A stretch of 64,000 nucleotides of DNA from the NCBI GenBank assembly GCA_023052935.1, contig CM041292.1, forward strand, positions 86,473,169-86,537,168, in the 5' to 3' direction. This document shows, piece by piece, positions 11,202-23,078 of the stretch. The position numbers and the translations under genes were made by a program. This DNA comes from Piezodorus guildinii (taxonomy: Eukaryota; Arthropoda; Insecta; Hemiptera; Pentatomidae). Each line of letters opens with the position of its first letter. The stretch's first letter is position 1. The notes under the pieces were generated by a model that was not told the DNA's origin, did no database searches, and saw only the letters and a program-made list of their open reading frames with translations.

Positions 11202-11514
11202 AACAAACAATGGGATCACTTGTAGCTGGGTGGCTAGCGTAACAGCCTCCCATGCTAAAGGTCACGGGTTCAAATCCGCAGGTGGTCCTAGGATTTTTTA
11301 ATGGGAGTAAAAAATCCTTAGTTACGCCGTCCTTCGGAGGGGACGTTAAAAGGTGGTCCCGAGCCTGTGCGATGTCAGGTACTCGTTAAAGATCCCTATC
11401 CTAATAAAACCTGGATAGGCAAAATTTAGGACTCCCACTGTAGCATCGTCCGATTAGCCATAGTAGCATAAAGTGACGTTAAATAAATAAACAACAAACA
11501 AACAACAAACAATG
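11202..11514 (+). mobile_element. SINE-A, full-length, with target-site duplication
   Basis: tRNA-derived head with box A TAGCTGGGTGGCTAGCG (11224-11240) and box B GGTTCAAATCC (11268-11278). The body holds TTCGGAGGGGACGTTAAAA and TCAGGTACTCGTTAAAGATC, and the tail is an (AAATAAA/CAAA) tract. The 11-bp word AACAAACAATG at 11202-11212 recurs at 11504-11514. This is the best-preserved copy and serves as reference for the family. Confidence 0.9.
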
Positions 11515-11900
11515 ATAAAGTCGAATTACGCAAAAAAAATAAATAAATAAAAAAAATAAAAATGAAAAAATATTCATATACCATATATACAGAAAAAACA
11601 ACAACAACATATAATTAAAATAAATACAATTATCATACATACAATCATAGCTATATACAATATTTACAATGTGCTAAAGAAACTTCGGACTAGGCCTCAA
11701 GCAGAACTCAAGAGATCCCAGCGCCTCTCAGCTGCGTCACTGGCTCATGCCAGTGGAGGCTGTGTTAGGACACAATAGCCACAAACATACAGTTCATAAG
11801 AGGATAATCTTACCAGTGTAAGAACTTCAGTATAAATGTTTACAAAACATCTCGTGGCCACTGCCCTTTTAATCTTCGTGGGATTGTATTTAACATTAAA
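11515..11900 (-). pseudogene. Jockey LINE 3' UTR and last codons of ORF2
   Basis: Continues the 3' UTR after the SINE. Near 11850-11895 the minus strand reads as a decayed form of the C-terminus NPPRRLKRxWPRDLL found at 18.6, 30.6 and 57.5 kb. The 3' UTR between 11640 and 11850 aligns with 57290-57520. Confidence 0.65.
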
Positions 11901-13230
11901 AATGGTAATTGCTGCGTAAATAATGGAACACCATATATTTTTTTCAAAAGCTGTATTTATACTTTTCAAATAATACTTTGGTGTTAGAAACATTATATAA
12001 TTTTCGGTCATATGGAATTCTGTTATTCTCTTTTTATTTCCTCATTTAATATTTTACTCAACTATATAATAATAAAAGTTATAATTTATTCCTCAAGATT
12101 ATTACGGCTAATGCAAATACAGAATTTTGAAATATTGAATATAGCGATCTCATACGCCTATTTCTAAATTTTCGTTTCTTTAAAATGTACCATTTAAGAT
12201 TTAGAAAAATTTTCCAATCAAGGTTGCATATACGAGTATGCTACGTTTTTATGTATTCTGGCTTATTTTACACCGAAACGTTTTATTAATGGTTATACAG
12301 AGATTTGGTATCTTTATGTGCTGTTTTATGGCAGTGATTTTTCGATAACTTTCATTGATTTTCTGTTGTAAAGCGAACGTCAGGAACACATTTAATATCC
12401 CTGTGAAAAGCCATTGGTGGCGCCAATATACCTGATTGTTACACAGTTCGTAAATTCCTTTTAATTGCTCTAATAAAATATTCTTGGAGAGTTGTTTTAC
12501 TACTTGATGGAACTTTTATGCGGTCGTAAACTTAAAGTGCATTTTATGAGTCTTTTGATGTCTAAACTCGTATTTGAAAGGAGCATAAAGTATATAGCTG
12601 TTCATTATAAAATTAAACCCCTAAACAATTATTTATTTATATTTCCTTCCTAAAGCTTTATAATTTTTGGTATTGAGTGTTGTTGTTTTATTTTAGGTAT
12701 TGAAAACGATTTTGATAAAATTCTAAATTAGGTAATTTAGTTTTAATTAATCTGAAGAAAATATTTATTAGCTATGAATAAAACATTAAATTCACAACAC
12801 TTTTTAGAATACAGTTTTGATATCCATATAGCTGTTTCGAAGCTTTAATTACTGTTTTAATTTATTATCTATAAAAATTAACATACATAGCAAATAAATA
12901 AATAGCTTTCTAGTTTATAAATATTCGAAATTTTAATGTGTTTTGCAAAACATACAAAGGATTCAAAATTCTATGAATTATTAATTCTTTGAAAAGTTAA
13001 TTATTGAACTTTTGTATAATTTAAAATAAGGCTTAGCATAGAGGTGCATCTTTTAGTCAGACCTATAATTTCTCCGACCCTTGACCGATTTAAATCAGAC
13101 GTGTATGATTAATTTCCACTCCTGAAAATCAGGTAGAAAAAAAAGAATTACGTGTTAAATTTCCGGACGAATATAAGATGTCTATTAAAACAGTCCGAAC
13201 GGAGGCAGACCGTCAAAATTCGGTTGTTAA
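11901..13230. other. AT-rich stretch, nothing recognised
   Basis: No family repeats, RNA genes or credible open frames. Confidence 0.55.
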
Positions 13231-13300
13231 CCTTAGTTGGGAGTTCCCCTAAGACCTTTTATTCTTATGGAGAAGTACATGGGATATACTCGTATATATA

Positions 13301-13486
13301 TGGGAGCACGTGGCTGATTGGCTAGTCTCTCACGCCAAAGTTTGGTAACTTTGAGTACTCCTTCCAGGAGGACTTTTTCAAGCATATAATTGAATGAAGA
13401 TTCACTCATAGCCTCTATTCCGGGTATGTGAGATCCCTCAGCCAACTGGTGATAACTCAACCTCTGAATTTCATCGAGAAACGATA
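13301..13486 (+). mobile_element. SINE-B copy, 5' half
   Basis: Starts GGGAGCACGTGGCTGATTGG, matching the reference head at 27343 but lacking about 7 nt of the anticodon arm and box B. It shares GATTCACTCATAGCCTCT and GAATTTCATCGAGAAACG with the family body. Confidence 0.75.
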
Positions 13487-13505
13487 TATATAAAATAATT
13501 AATAT

Positions 13506-13552
<47 letters not shown>
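13487..13552. repeat. (TA)n microsatellite, interrupted
   Basis: TA-rich tract replacing the 3' end of the SINE-B copy. Confidence 0.9.
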
Positions 13553-13554
<2 letters not shown>

Positions 13555-13829
13555 CGCATGAATTAAGCCTTTTCCTTTTTTTTTTTAAATAAAAAAAACT
13601 AATCTGGGTTGTTTGCATTTGAATGTTACAAGGTTTAATAAGAAGTTCTTTAAAATATGGACGTATAACAGTAATTTTCTCGAAATAATTTTTATTTATT
13701 AGTTAAAGGGGGTTAGAATTTGTTATAGATCAAAAGCCCTTGGGATTTAAAAACTGGAAATGCTTTCGCTTTTTTCTTCTCCTTTTTTTTTTTTGTCTTA
13801 CTTTTTTTGTTTGGTACATGGACAATGTT

Positions 13830-14180
13830 TTGGTCCCATTACAGGGGGAAATTTCCTTAGAGGAAACAATTTTAATTGGAGTTCATTATTTATAAAAGGT
13901 AGAGAGGAGAGGAGGAGGATGGAATATTGGAGAAGAGAGAGGAACATGGGACGGTGTTTGATGAGAGCCGTGTAGCTGGGGGTAGTTATAAAGAATGTAG
14001 CGGGTTGGCCCGAGGGCTTGTAGCAGAGCGGGGAACACAGCCAGTAATTAGGGAAACCAGGGCGAGCTTTTCCGACCCCACAACTTCCAGTCAATATAGT
14101 TCCTCTCCCAACTTGCTTCACCCCTTTCTCATCCTACCATCCTCTCTGTCCGTTACTTTAAACATTATCCCTCTGTATTA
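13830..14180. promoter_or_regulatory. Mixed-composition island, candidate regulatory
   Basis: A purine-rich stretch (13900-13950) followed by GC-balanced unique DNA with CAGTAATTAGGGAAACC and a C/T-rich right side. Overlapping open frames on both strands do not look like protein. Confidence 0.3.
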
Positions 14181-14477
14181 TTCGGTTCAATGTTGGTTAG
14201 GGATTATCGCGAAAGTGCTGCATTTCCAGCTCTTGTAAAATTGATATACTTTTCCTATACGGGAAAATACTTGGGGCTTTGTTTGATATTGGTACAAGTG
14301 ATTGAACTCAACCATAAAAGATACTCACTGCGGCTATTTCTATGGCTTTGGATGTAAGGAATGGGCAAATTGTCATAGGAATCATCCTGTCATGTGAAAA
14401 GTAATAAATTTCTGACAAAAAATAAACTAAACCACGTCGATAGGAGACCTATATGAGTAGAGGTGTGTTCCCTTTCA

Positions 14478-15160
14478 TTCTTTTTTTTTTCAGAAACAAT
14501 TTTTATTGAGTAATATTACAATCTGTTCTAATTAGGACATTTTTAATAGTGACCAAATACAAAATTCATACTGCATTCACACAATATATACAAAAAAACA
14601 ATACATTTATAAAATAATAAATAATACAATATAGAATAATAGAAATAGAATTAACCTTCTAGGAGGATAGTGAGGGTTTGTGGAACTGGACAGGGATTGA
14701 GCTAGAGGATTGGGGTGATGGAGAAGGTTTTGATGGAAGTTGGATAATTTTGATGGAATAAGGTCTAAAATAAACGGAATATTTAGGTTGTGGTGTAAGG
14801 TATGGTTCGTGACATAAAAAGGAGCATTAACTATTGTTCGGAGGACTTTGGATTGAAAGGATTGAATGGGTTTGATGTTAGAAAATTTGGCTGTCCCCCA
14901 CAGTTCAAATCCATACGTCCAGATATGTTTCAGGTCTGTCTTTTAAATTAGCAATTTGTTTTCAATAAAAATTGGAGATTTTCTGTTCAACAGTTTGTAT
15001 AATTGGCCAAATCTTCGGTTGTTTTTGTCGTTTAAGTCTAGTGTGCTGGTTCCAAGTTAGTCTTTTGTTTAGAAGGAAACCAAGACACCGGTCTGTGTCT
15101 GAGAAAGAAAGCGAAGTGAAGTTAAAGAGAACTGGAGGGCAGGATTATCTTCGAAGTTGT
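14478..15160 (-). pseudogene. Jockey LINE: ORF2 C-terminal region and 3' UTR
   Basis: 5'-truncated non-LTR retrotransposon on the minus strand. The poly-T at 14481-14491 is its A tail, followed by 3' UTR (14500-14640). Between 14960 and 14645 one frame reads IWTYGFELWGTAKFSNIKPI, QSKVLRTIVNAPFYVTN, LHHNLNIPF and NPHYPPRRL, the classic Jockey C-terminus after the RT domain. Upstream, to about 15160, frames broken by indels give LNKRLTWNQHTRLK and LLNRKSPIFIENKLLI. No RNase H follows, as expected for Jockey. Confidence 0.85.
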
Positions 15161-15457
15161 TACACCGTAGTAACGTATCACAAATACAAAAATAAAGTTT
15201 ATTTGTATTTTAGAAATTTTACTCAAATTTGTTTGAAAACTCGCATCACAGATATTTATTGAGAGCAAGATATTTATTGATATACTCATAAAGATTTGTG
15301 AATTCTTTTGTAATTTCCTCTCACTAAATATCCTCCATGCTCCCTCCCTTTCTTTATTGTAATACCGTCGTGTTCAGTGCATTTTCGCTTCCCAAAATGA
15401 CAAAGAATAATTTGTGTCTGGTAATGTGTTGAATATGGAATATGTTCTTTTAAGTTT

Positions 15458-15640
15458 TTTTTTTAATTTATATTTTATTGAATTTTACAACTGTATATTA
15501 CATAAATACAATAAGTAAAAGTGATGAATTATAATAAAAGGCGTAAAAGGCTTGTGAAGAAACTACCCAGCGGTAATACTTCGATGTTTATTTAAGTAAG
15601 TAGATCCCGAGGCCATCTTCCTTCTAAGTTTTAATTAGAT
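15458..15640 (-). pseudogene. Jockey LINE 3' end fragment
   Basis: A T-run (15458-15467) and AT-rich 3' UTR, then the minus strand at 15605-15640 reads EGRWPRDLLT followed by a stop. This is the same C-terminus as the other Jockey copies. Confidence 0.6.
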
Positions 15641-15835
15641 TTTAATAAATATTGCCTGATTAACTTTTTGTATGGTTATTATATTATAATTCAATATTAG
15701 ACAACAATATTTTATTCAGTTCAATGATGTAATCAATTCTGTCGGAGAGGAGGGAGGAAGATGAAAAGGGGTACAACAAAGCTGCCATTTTTTTGTCGTT
15801 TCTTTCTTATTTATGTTTCTGTAGCATTTTTTTTT

Positions 15836-16310
15836 AACAAAAAATATTGATAGCGAAATTTTTCATCTTAGTTCCACAACCTTATCTAGAATTTTCGTCA
15901 AACGTTTCACTTGATAAGTCAAATTGGATTGCTTAAGATATGAGACGACGAAGAATTAATAAAATCATGAAATTCTTTTCAGGACAGAAGGGAGTTTAGA
16001 GCGAATAATAAAAGAGAAAAAAAATTGACCAATTATCATACCTTCGCTGCTTTAGGTAGTTAGCGAAGTGAAATTATAAGAGTCTGTTATCACTAGATTA
16101 TACTAATTAATTTTAATACTCCATTATAAAAATTTTGTTTTGGAGGCAAGTTACTCTGCGTTGACCAAATGTATTAGTAGGATTTTAAAATTCAATGTGA
16201 GATAAATATATATATTTTTTTTTAAATTGTCCGCTTATCACGTATGAAAACATTTTTTAACACAGCATAGTTTATTAAGATCAAAGTAGCTCGTCAAATG
16301 TAATTCGAAT
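15836..16310 (+). repeat. Repeat C, copy 1
   Basis: About 475 bp aligning with 23597-24075. It contains a 49-bp stretch (16032-16080) identical in both copies that can fold on a CTTCGCT/AGCGAAG stem (16042-16048 with 16062-16068). It is non-coding and its class is unknown. A mariner remnant starts immediately downstream. Confidence 0.8.
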
Positions 16311-16318
16311 ATTCCGCT

Positions 16319-16818
16319 TTGAAACTACTCTTTTTTTTCTCTAAATACTTTTTTGGCTCGGTTAATTCCATTAACAAATTAGTTCAAACCAAAATTACAG
16401 TAGAAGTGAACCCCTACCAAACAGTTAAAGGACTATCAGCACAACTAAATGCAAGTGCATCTACCGTTTCCAGATATTTAAAGTGTATTGGGAAAGTAAA
16501 AAAGCTCAATACATGGGTACCTCATGATCTCACTGAGCGGCATGTTTCAAAACATACCGTGCAAAAATTGAAAGAACTGGGCTACAAAGTTCTTCTGCAC
16601 CCACCATATTCTCCCGACTTGTCTCCAACAGATTACCACCTGTTGAGGAATTTAGACAACTTTTTCAAAGGAAAACTTTTTGAAAATGATGATCAAGTGA
16701 AAAGTGCGTTTTCAGATTTTGTTTCTCTTCAAAGCTCAGAGTTTTTCAGTTCGGGGATAAAAATTTGGTGTCATGTTGGGAAAAATGTGTAGAAAAAGAA
16801 GGTAAATACTTCGAATAA
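16319..16818 (+). pseudogene. Mariner transposase with a large internal in-frame deletion
   Basis: The first part keeps the DNA-binding helix-turn-helix region (YQTVKGLSAQLNASASTVSR, LKCIGKVKKLNTWVPHDL). It then jumps directly to the C-terminal catalytic part (TVQKLKELGYKVLLHPPYSP, DLSPTDYHLLRNLDNFFKGK). Roughly 150 residues carrying the first two catalytic Asp residues of the DD34D triad are missing, and only the third (SPTDYH) remains. Near 16755 a frameshift gives IKIWCHVGKNV; the other frame reads VSCWEKCVEKEGKYFE and stops at 16816-16818, the expected mariner end. The usual length is about 345 residues. The frame stays open across the junction. Confidence 0.9.
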
Positions 16819-18097
16819 AATTATCTTGTTTTCATATCGTATTTTTAATAAAAATTCTTTACCTTGAAAAGGGATATTTCATGTGACAATACCCTCTCTA
16901 TGAACATATTATTATACTACCTCCCTATATTCAAATAATTTCTTTTTCATCACATCTTCCCATTCCAAAATAATGCTTTATAAATATTTACTCATAAGAT
17001 TTATTTGAATTGTAATCAACATGTACTTATATAACCTATTTTTACTTTTCTTATTTTAAACTCTGTTTTTTTTTTAATCATTAGGGATACATAGTATTTA
17101 ATTATATTGTCACTAGGATTTATTTCGTATTTTTGTTTGATGTTTATTAATAGTTTAATATTTCTCACTAAGCTTAATGTCTTGGTCATATATAGCTCTT
17201 ATGTAATGTTATTTTAAGGGGAATAAGTTCCAGAATAATGTATTTTTCTTTTTAAATAATATTCCTTTTTGTCATAATTTGTACCGTTATATATCAATAA
17301 GTATAAACAGAAAGAAAAGTTTGATGTTTTTTTTCTCATAAAGATTGATGTTATGCTGGTGTTTCGAAAACTATGTTTAAATCTAATTAAATGAATAAAA
17401 TATTTTAAAAAAATATTCCTCAATATGTGAAATCCCCATTTTGGAGTAAAATGCTGAATCTAACCAATAAAAAGAGTTCTTCTCTTCATTGCATGATAAA
17501 CATTTAACAGTTTATTTATGAAACATAAAAAAAAAACAAAAAAAACTGTATATATAAACAAGGACATAACGAGAATGAGATAAGAAAAGGAGAGAATATA
17601 AACTTATGAATAGAGAACGGCGGTTGTTAAAAATGATGGTGTGGAAGTAAGAGCAGGTGTGGCTTGAGCGTTTACACCGCGCCTCAAATTATACTCTCAT
17701 TTGGATATAGATTATTCTTCTTGCCTTCTCAAATACACCACTCCGACATGGATACCACTTACTCATCACACCTTCTGCCTCGTAACTGATGTTTATTCCT
17801 GCTTCCTTAGCAATGTATTAATTGCAGTCAGAATCATCTCCTATACGGTAGCTTTTTGAAGAGTGATAACTGATTTGATTAACATTTTGAAATTCGTTCT
17901 TTGAGGTTATTCTTTATGATTATGTTTGTTACTCCACATCTAGCTGATTTGAAATAAAATAAAAAGTGTCTTTTTTTACCCTGCGACTTAAATCTCCTTA
18001 GAATAAATTTTAAGTAAAAACTTTAAGGACTAGAACAGTGTGGTCTTCAATTTCAATATGAACAAAGTAAATAAAATAATAACTTAAAGTTATAAAC

Positions 18098-18101
<4 letters not shown>
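16819..18101. other. AT-rich stretch, nothing recognised
   Basis: Unique-looking DNA. The mariner right terminal repeat should lie at its left edge but was not delimited. Confidence 0.5.

Positions 18102-18147
<46 letters not shown>
18102..18147. repeat. (TA)n microsatellite
   Basis: 46-bp pure TA tract. Confidence 0.95.
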
Positions 18148-18149
<2 letters not shown>

Positions 18150-18399
18150 TTAAGTGAAAATAGAAATAACACAACACAGATATAATATATACCGGAAGAA
18201 TCATAAATTTTGATTGTTTATAATTTCTAAAGCAACAGTAATGTTATTTAAAAATGGCATCTTTACCTGTTTAACAAAAATTAATTTCACACATCGTTCC
18301 ACTATCTATTTTTGCAATTTTAACCATTTAAAACTAAACTTAGTGATATTACATACTTAAACAGTATTTTTTGGCGGCTGTATGGAATTTAAATTATTT

Positions 18400-18835
18400 A
18401 TTAATAATTTTAAAGCTTATTTGCGTAGTAGAGCTTTATGACTCTACTAAACCATCGTATCCAATCCCTACAATCCAAAATCCTTCGTAAAATCCTCAGT
18501 GCTCTTTCTTTGTAACGCATAAAATGATCCATAAAGACCTTAATGTTGCACATTTCGCTGATTTGCCCCGAACCAGATATCATTCCTTTCATTACAAACT
18601 CCATTCCTACTCTTATCCTCTAGTTTTAATCCTTTCTCCCCCCTTCAATTCTTGGTAATCCTCCTAGTCGTCTGAAAAGGAGATGGCCTCGAGACCTTCT
18701 ATTCTAGAATATTTTTAGAGTGCTTCCAATTGGAAGCATTTCTACACGCGTTTCATGCCTTTTATATTTTACTCACATTTACTGGTTTCATTCTATAATA
18801 CAGTTGTAAATTCTAATAAATAGATTCTTTTTTTT
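18400..18835 (+). pseudogene. Jockey LINE: ORF2 C-terminus and 3' UTR
   Basis: 5'-truncated copy. Reading with frameshifts gives VTHKMIHKDLNVAHFADLPR and later NPPSRLKRRWPRDLLF, matching the 30.4 kb copy closely (NPPRRLKRRWPRDLL). A 3' UTR follows to about 18835. Several stops and indels, so non-functional. Confidence 0.75.
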
Positions 18836-18889
18836 TAAGATGCTTATTTAGTCTTTTATAAGATTGTAGGCTTACCGACATTAATAACA

Positions 18890-19345
18890 CTTTACCCCTG
18901 TCTGATGTTACATTTACTTCTAGACGTGAGTGTACCCCAGCTTGGAGGATTGGATGCTGCGGGTAGGAGATCAAATTGTCCAACATATTATAGTTAAAAC
19001 GTTAATTGGGCCTGGAAGAAAATTGAAATCAGCGGTACCTCAAACAAGAGTATTATAATGGTATTAGTACCCTTCAGCTCGCGGTGCTATTAGGAACAAT
19101 CTCCTCCTCATTATGTTTATGAAGAGATAAATCTTGTGAGGCGGTAATAGCTCCATTTCCCCGGAGCAGGTTCTCCTATTAATTGCTGATTGCATCAATT
19201 TGTCGCAGGCCGAATTCAATCTATCTCGGCGATTAGGATAACCGCCCTATTATAGGCTCCATCTAACCTAGGCCTTATCCTTCACGGCATCTGTGAAAAA
19301 TATCTGTTCCGGTCTCATCACCGGTCGGTTCAGAAGGTCCCTTGT
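18890..19345. promoter_or_regulatory. Candidate cis-regulatory island
   Basis: About 450 bp of balanced composition, non-repetitive, without an open frame. It contains GTTAATTGGGCC, GCGGTAATAGCTCC, CTATTAATTGCTGATTGCATC and CTCGGCGATTAGGATAACCGCC. TAAT/ATTA cores, a GATTA core and GATA-like words lie close together. Confidence 0.4.
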
Positions 19346-19791
19346 CAGTCGTACTCTGCTTCAATACTCAACAAAAGGGTTCAGGGTTGAGCTGTACAAG
19401 GTTTCATTGGAAATCTTGAGGCTTTTTTAATAATTAAGGACAAAATAAAAAGAAGTCAAGTAAAAAATGAAAAACGCTTTGAATTCTGTGTTCTGAGTTT
19501 AATCTGTTTTATTTAAAGCAAAACCGTTTGAAACCCCATTGCATTTGTTTTATTTTAATTTAGGAATTTCATCACTTACGATTTAAATTATTTTATTAAC
19601 CAAACCTTTTTTCATCTGAATATTTTTAGTATACCTCTTTTTTTTTTTCTATTTTTTTTTTTTAGGGCTTTTCTAATTTGAAAATTAGTTTCTTATTTGA
19701 AAATAGTATTATTAATATTTATTTTTCTCTTCCATGTATTTGTAGGTTATTTAAGAAATTTTCAATGCTTAACTTATTATTATTACCATAA

Positions 19792-19985
19792 TGTATTTAA
19801 CGTCACTGTTGCTAATTGGAAGGTACTACAGTGGGAGGCCTAAAGTTTGCCTATTCAGGTTTAATTTGAATAGGGATCTTTAAGGAATACTTAGGCATCC
19901 CACAGTCTTGGGGCCACCATTTTACGTCCTCTCCAAAGAAGGGCATTACTAAAGATTTTTTACTCCCTTAAAAAGTCTTATATAA
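19792..19985 (-). mobile_element. SINE-A, truncated copy
   Basis: Reverse copy with TTTAACGTCACT at the tail side and AAAGATTTTTTACTCCCTT near the head. The tRNA head with boxes A and B is missing. Confidence 0.8.
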
Positions 19986-20216
19986 GTATATCCACGACGT
20001 TGGAAAATTTAGAAATTTAGACGTTGATTTTCAAAAAGTACTAAAAGACATTTCTTACGAAATTGATCTTTTGACATATTTGTACTCTCATCAATTAGTT
20101 CATTTTAAATATCCTACTTACTTTTATCTAATGAACACCCAAGTCCTTCAAAACCGCGATTTAAAAAATGCAATTATTTTCTAAAGGTACTAATTACACG
20201 GGTATAATAAGGTACT

Positions 20217-20481
20217 AAGTTTTGTTCCAGTTATGATTGTGTGTAAGATGTTAATGTATTTATTACTTTTTTATTTCATTTATTTGTATTTATCTCAATT
20301 ATAGGTTGTTGTTTTTTTGTTGTTTTTTTTTTGTTTATATATTATATTTGATGTAATTTGACTTTATCATTGTATATTGTGTGAATGGGATCTTATATCA
20401 CTATTACTAATGTTCATATAAAAAAAAATTGTAATATATCTCAATAAATAAATATTAAAAAAAAAAAAAAGTTTTGTTCCA
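20217..20481 (+). mobile_element. 5'-truncated Jockey 3' UTR insertion with 13-bp target duplication
   Basis: Body 20230-20468 is the forward form of the 3' UTR seen at 11.1 and 57.0 kb (GAATGGGATCTTATATCACT, TTGTAATATATCTCAATAAA) and ends in an A-run. AAGTTTTGTTCCA flanks it at 20217-20229 and 20469-20481. This shows target-primed retrotransposition of this UTR family. Confidence 0.85.
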
Positions 20482-21021
20482 AATCATACTGAAACATTTC
20501 ATTTTATAACTATAATATAGTGTTATTAATATAGTAAACGAAACAATTTTTTTTTTACAAAATATTTTGTTTTATTTTTATTTTTAATTATGATACTTAT
20601 ACAATCAGCCAAGAAATTAATTTAAGCTTCCATTTACCTTGAAGGTTTTAAGGATCATAATTGTAATTATAAAATCAAAAATTGAATAAAAGCTATACAG
20701 TATTCTTTTAGGCCTTCTGCTTTGTAAGACGGTGTCTCATTCTGATCCTGTATTTTTTTAAAAATGAAATTAATTTTCATCTGAATCTACGATAGATGTC
20801 AATAAATGAATGACAATTCTTTTTTCAATTAACTCAGGTTTTTTAACGCCCTATATAAATGTCAAGACAATAAAATAAAGTGTATATCCTTAGATTAATG
20901 TAAGTTAGGTTTATTTATCATTGAATATTAATTAATGAATTGAAATGAAATGAAATAATTTTTATAATTTAACCTCTTCAATATAGACATTTTTAATCTA
21001 ATTTGTTTTTTCTTTTGTTTC
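20482..21021. other. AT-rich stretch, nothing recognised
   Basis: No gene or repeat signal. Confidence 0.5.
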
Positions 21022-21053
21022 ATGTTTGGCCGACAGGACCCCACTAATGTAAG
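21022..21053 (+). other. Candidate microexon or splicing module 1
   Basis: A T-rich tract, CATGT and GGCCGACAG, then 12 nt (GACCCCACTAAT, 21037-21048), then GTAAGTATA. An acceptor at 21034-21036 and donor at 21049-21050 would define a 12-nt exon. The stretch 21022-21048 is open as MFGRQDPTN. Architecture is shared with 21917 and 43216. No known protein recognised. Confidence 0.25.
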
Positions 21054-21824
21054 TATAACTACGAAATTCTTTAAGTTTTTTAAACGTGTTTACATTTTAT
21101 AGTAAATATATAGTACGATTCTGTAAGAAAATACATAGTTTTTTTATATATGTAATTATACTTATATTTCATTTTATTAAATATGTAGAAAACAAAATTT
21201 CCCATCAATTAGTGTCGAACTGTAATTTAAAATTAGTGTTTGATTTAATTTCTTTCTAATATTTTTTTATTATTTTCAAGTCAAAATGTTTGTATCTAAA
21301 TATTTTGATAATTACTCTGTTCTTTAAAAGGACGAATTTTATATTTTATTTACATTACATGTTTAAATTAGGAATTTAGGAAAGAAATTGAATTACCAAG
21401 TCGAACAGCTCTGTTTTATTTTAACTTGGATACAAAAACAAAAACCATTGAAGTACATACTGTTGTCATGAATCATAATTTTTTATTACAGCTCATTGCT
21501 ATAAAAAAGTAATAATAATTTAAGTTTTAAGGATAGATTTTTAACAATTTTAATAAATATTGAGTTTGTGTCTTTTAATTCAATCTAAAAATAATGTTTG
21601 TATGATTCATTTTTTTATTTAGTACATGGGGCAGAATATTTTAAATATTGGAGGTTTGCCAGTGTACTTTTTAACAAACATGAAGTGTGATGAAAAGCAA
21701 TCCAATTTATTAAAATTTGGATGAAATATCAATAATATAAGTGATGTAAAACTGATGTAATGTATTGAATATTTCACTATCAATAGATATTGAAGCGATA
21801 ATTTAAATTATGCTAGTTTCTAAG

Positions 21825-21929
21825 TGGATCACGATCTTTTTTCCATGTGCGGTCTTCCCGTTGTGCCGTCGTCTGGTCGTTATCTGCCCTCGGAATCGCT
21901 GTCTTCTGTTCCCACAGGGCGTAAGTATA
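21825..21929 (+). other. Candidate exon or splicing module 2
   Basis: GC-balanced 80-bp segment in AT-rich DNA, ending CCCACAG, GGC, GTAAGTATA. Either CAG at 21915-21917 is an acceptor leaving a 3-nt exon, or 21825-21920 is a 96-nt exon ending at the same donor. The latter is open throughout (CAVFPLCRRLVVICPRNRCL in its middle) but has only a weak acceptor TTTCTAAG. The protein is not recognised. Confidence 0.3.
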
Positions 21930-22582
21930 CCTACCTTCTTATACTCTGTCTCTAGTCCTTAGCTCATTCTTCCTAAAACACAAATTATGTTAAGGGTTAG
22001 TTTTTATATTAATTTGATATAATGTATCAATACTTGCATAGGTGAGCATCCAAGTTTTATTAGGAGAATACCGTTTAGTTGCGCCTTATCATCATCATGC
22101 ACCTTATCAGATTAATGGATTTCTGATATTTCTTGATGATTGTTAGCAAAAAATATGTTACATAAGTTACTGACTATATAAAGACGTAAATGTGTCTGTC
22201 TCCTATCACAAACTTCATGTTCAAACTACGACAGAATTTTAATATTCAAGTATAATATTCTTCATCGACCTATTATAAAACAATTTGCTTAAAAAATGAA
22301 GAGCTTTAATATCATGAACATCATTTCATATACACCTTTAAAAGTATAGTGCAATAAGCAAATGAGTTATTTTTTATAAACATGGCATGGTCAGGCATAA
22401 GGGAGACAGCACCCAGTGGTCAATCCTCCGAACATTCGGGATAACTATTTTTTCAAGCTAGGAGGTCCCACATCCAACTCCTTTTCAGCCCAAGCCGAGT
22501 TATTTCAGGGTTGTAAATAGTTGCTAGGTTTTGAATAAGTTTATTTATGTCCCCATGCAGTTTCTGTGAAATCTTTTGTAGG
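21930..22582. other. No gene recognised; right part may be LINE-derived
   Basis: The segment 22390-22580 is GC-balanced and may belong to the LINE that follows on the minus strand, but no protein match was seen. Confidence 0.4.
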
Positions 22583-22890
22583 TCATTTGAATTTATTGCG
22601 GTTTCGTTGGAATGCGTACGTCAGTATGAATGGTATCGTTAAGAAACAAAGATTTCTATGTGCGCTACGTTTCTTTCCGATTAGTGATTTAGAACGTTTA
22701 TGTAACTTCGAATAAATAGCCTTAGTTGAAAGTTCAGGGTTTAACATTTTGTCTTGACGTGTCGATCCCATGTCAATGTTTTTTTCTAAAATAACTCCCA
22801 AATATGTTACTGTATTTGATTGTGTTATGGGGTGATTATTGTTTGTTTGGGCTTTAAGGCGTAAAACTTCAAGGTCATCAACGCCTGTGC
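22583..22890 (-). pseudogene. LINE reverse transcriptase fragment (thumb region)
   Basis: One open minus-strand frame of about 100 residues beginning VDDLEVLRLKAQTNNN, then ITQSNTVTYLGVILEKNIDM (the conserved YLG motif after the palm), then LSTKAIYSKLHKRSKSLIGK and LTIPFILTYAFQRNRNKF. The order NTVTYLGVILE...PFILTYAF matches the post-palm part of I/Jockey-group RTs. The palm with its catalytic box and the 3' end are absent. It differs clearly from the Jockey family seen elsewhere in the window. Confidence 0.7.
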
Positions 22891-23035
22891 ATCTTTAATC
22901 TTTAAATCGCTAAGGTGATATTAGAAAAGGAACGGTATGAATATCAGTAAAATATAAAGAAAAATAGTAAAATGAAATAATTGTCATAAATTTAGAAAAA
23001 TACATAAATGTTAATAAAGATTTCCGAAGAAATGA

Positions 23036-23038
23036 AAA

Positions 23039-23072
<34 letters not shown>

Positions 23073-23078
23073 TATATG
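23036..23078. repeat. A-run plus (TA)n
   Basis: About 21 A followed by a TA tract, possibly the tail of an unrecognised retroelement. Confidence 0.8.

Noticed and set aside
11202..11290. A functional tRNA gene at the SINE-A heads
   Set aside because: Boxes A and B are present but arms are poorly paired and the sequence continues into the SINE body with tail and target duplication.
13760..14238. Overlapping frames of 71-107 codons on both strands
   Set aside because: Low-complexity and mutually exclusive, no protein resemblance; treated as a non-coding island.
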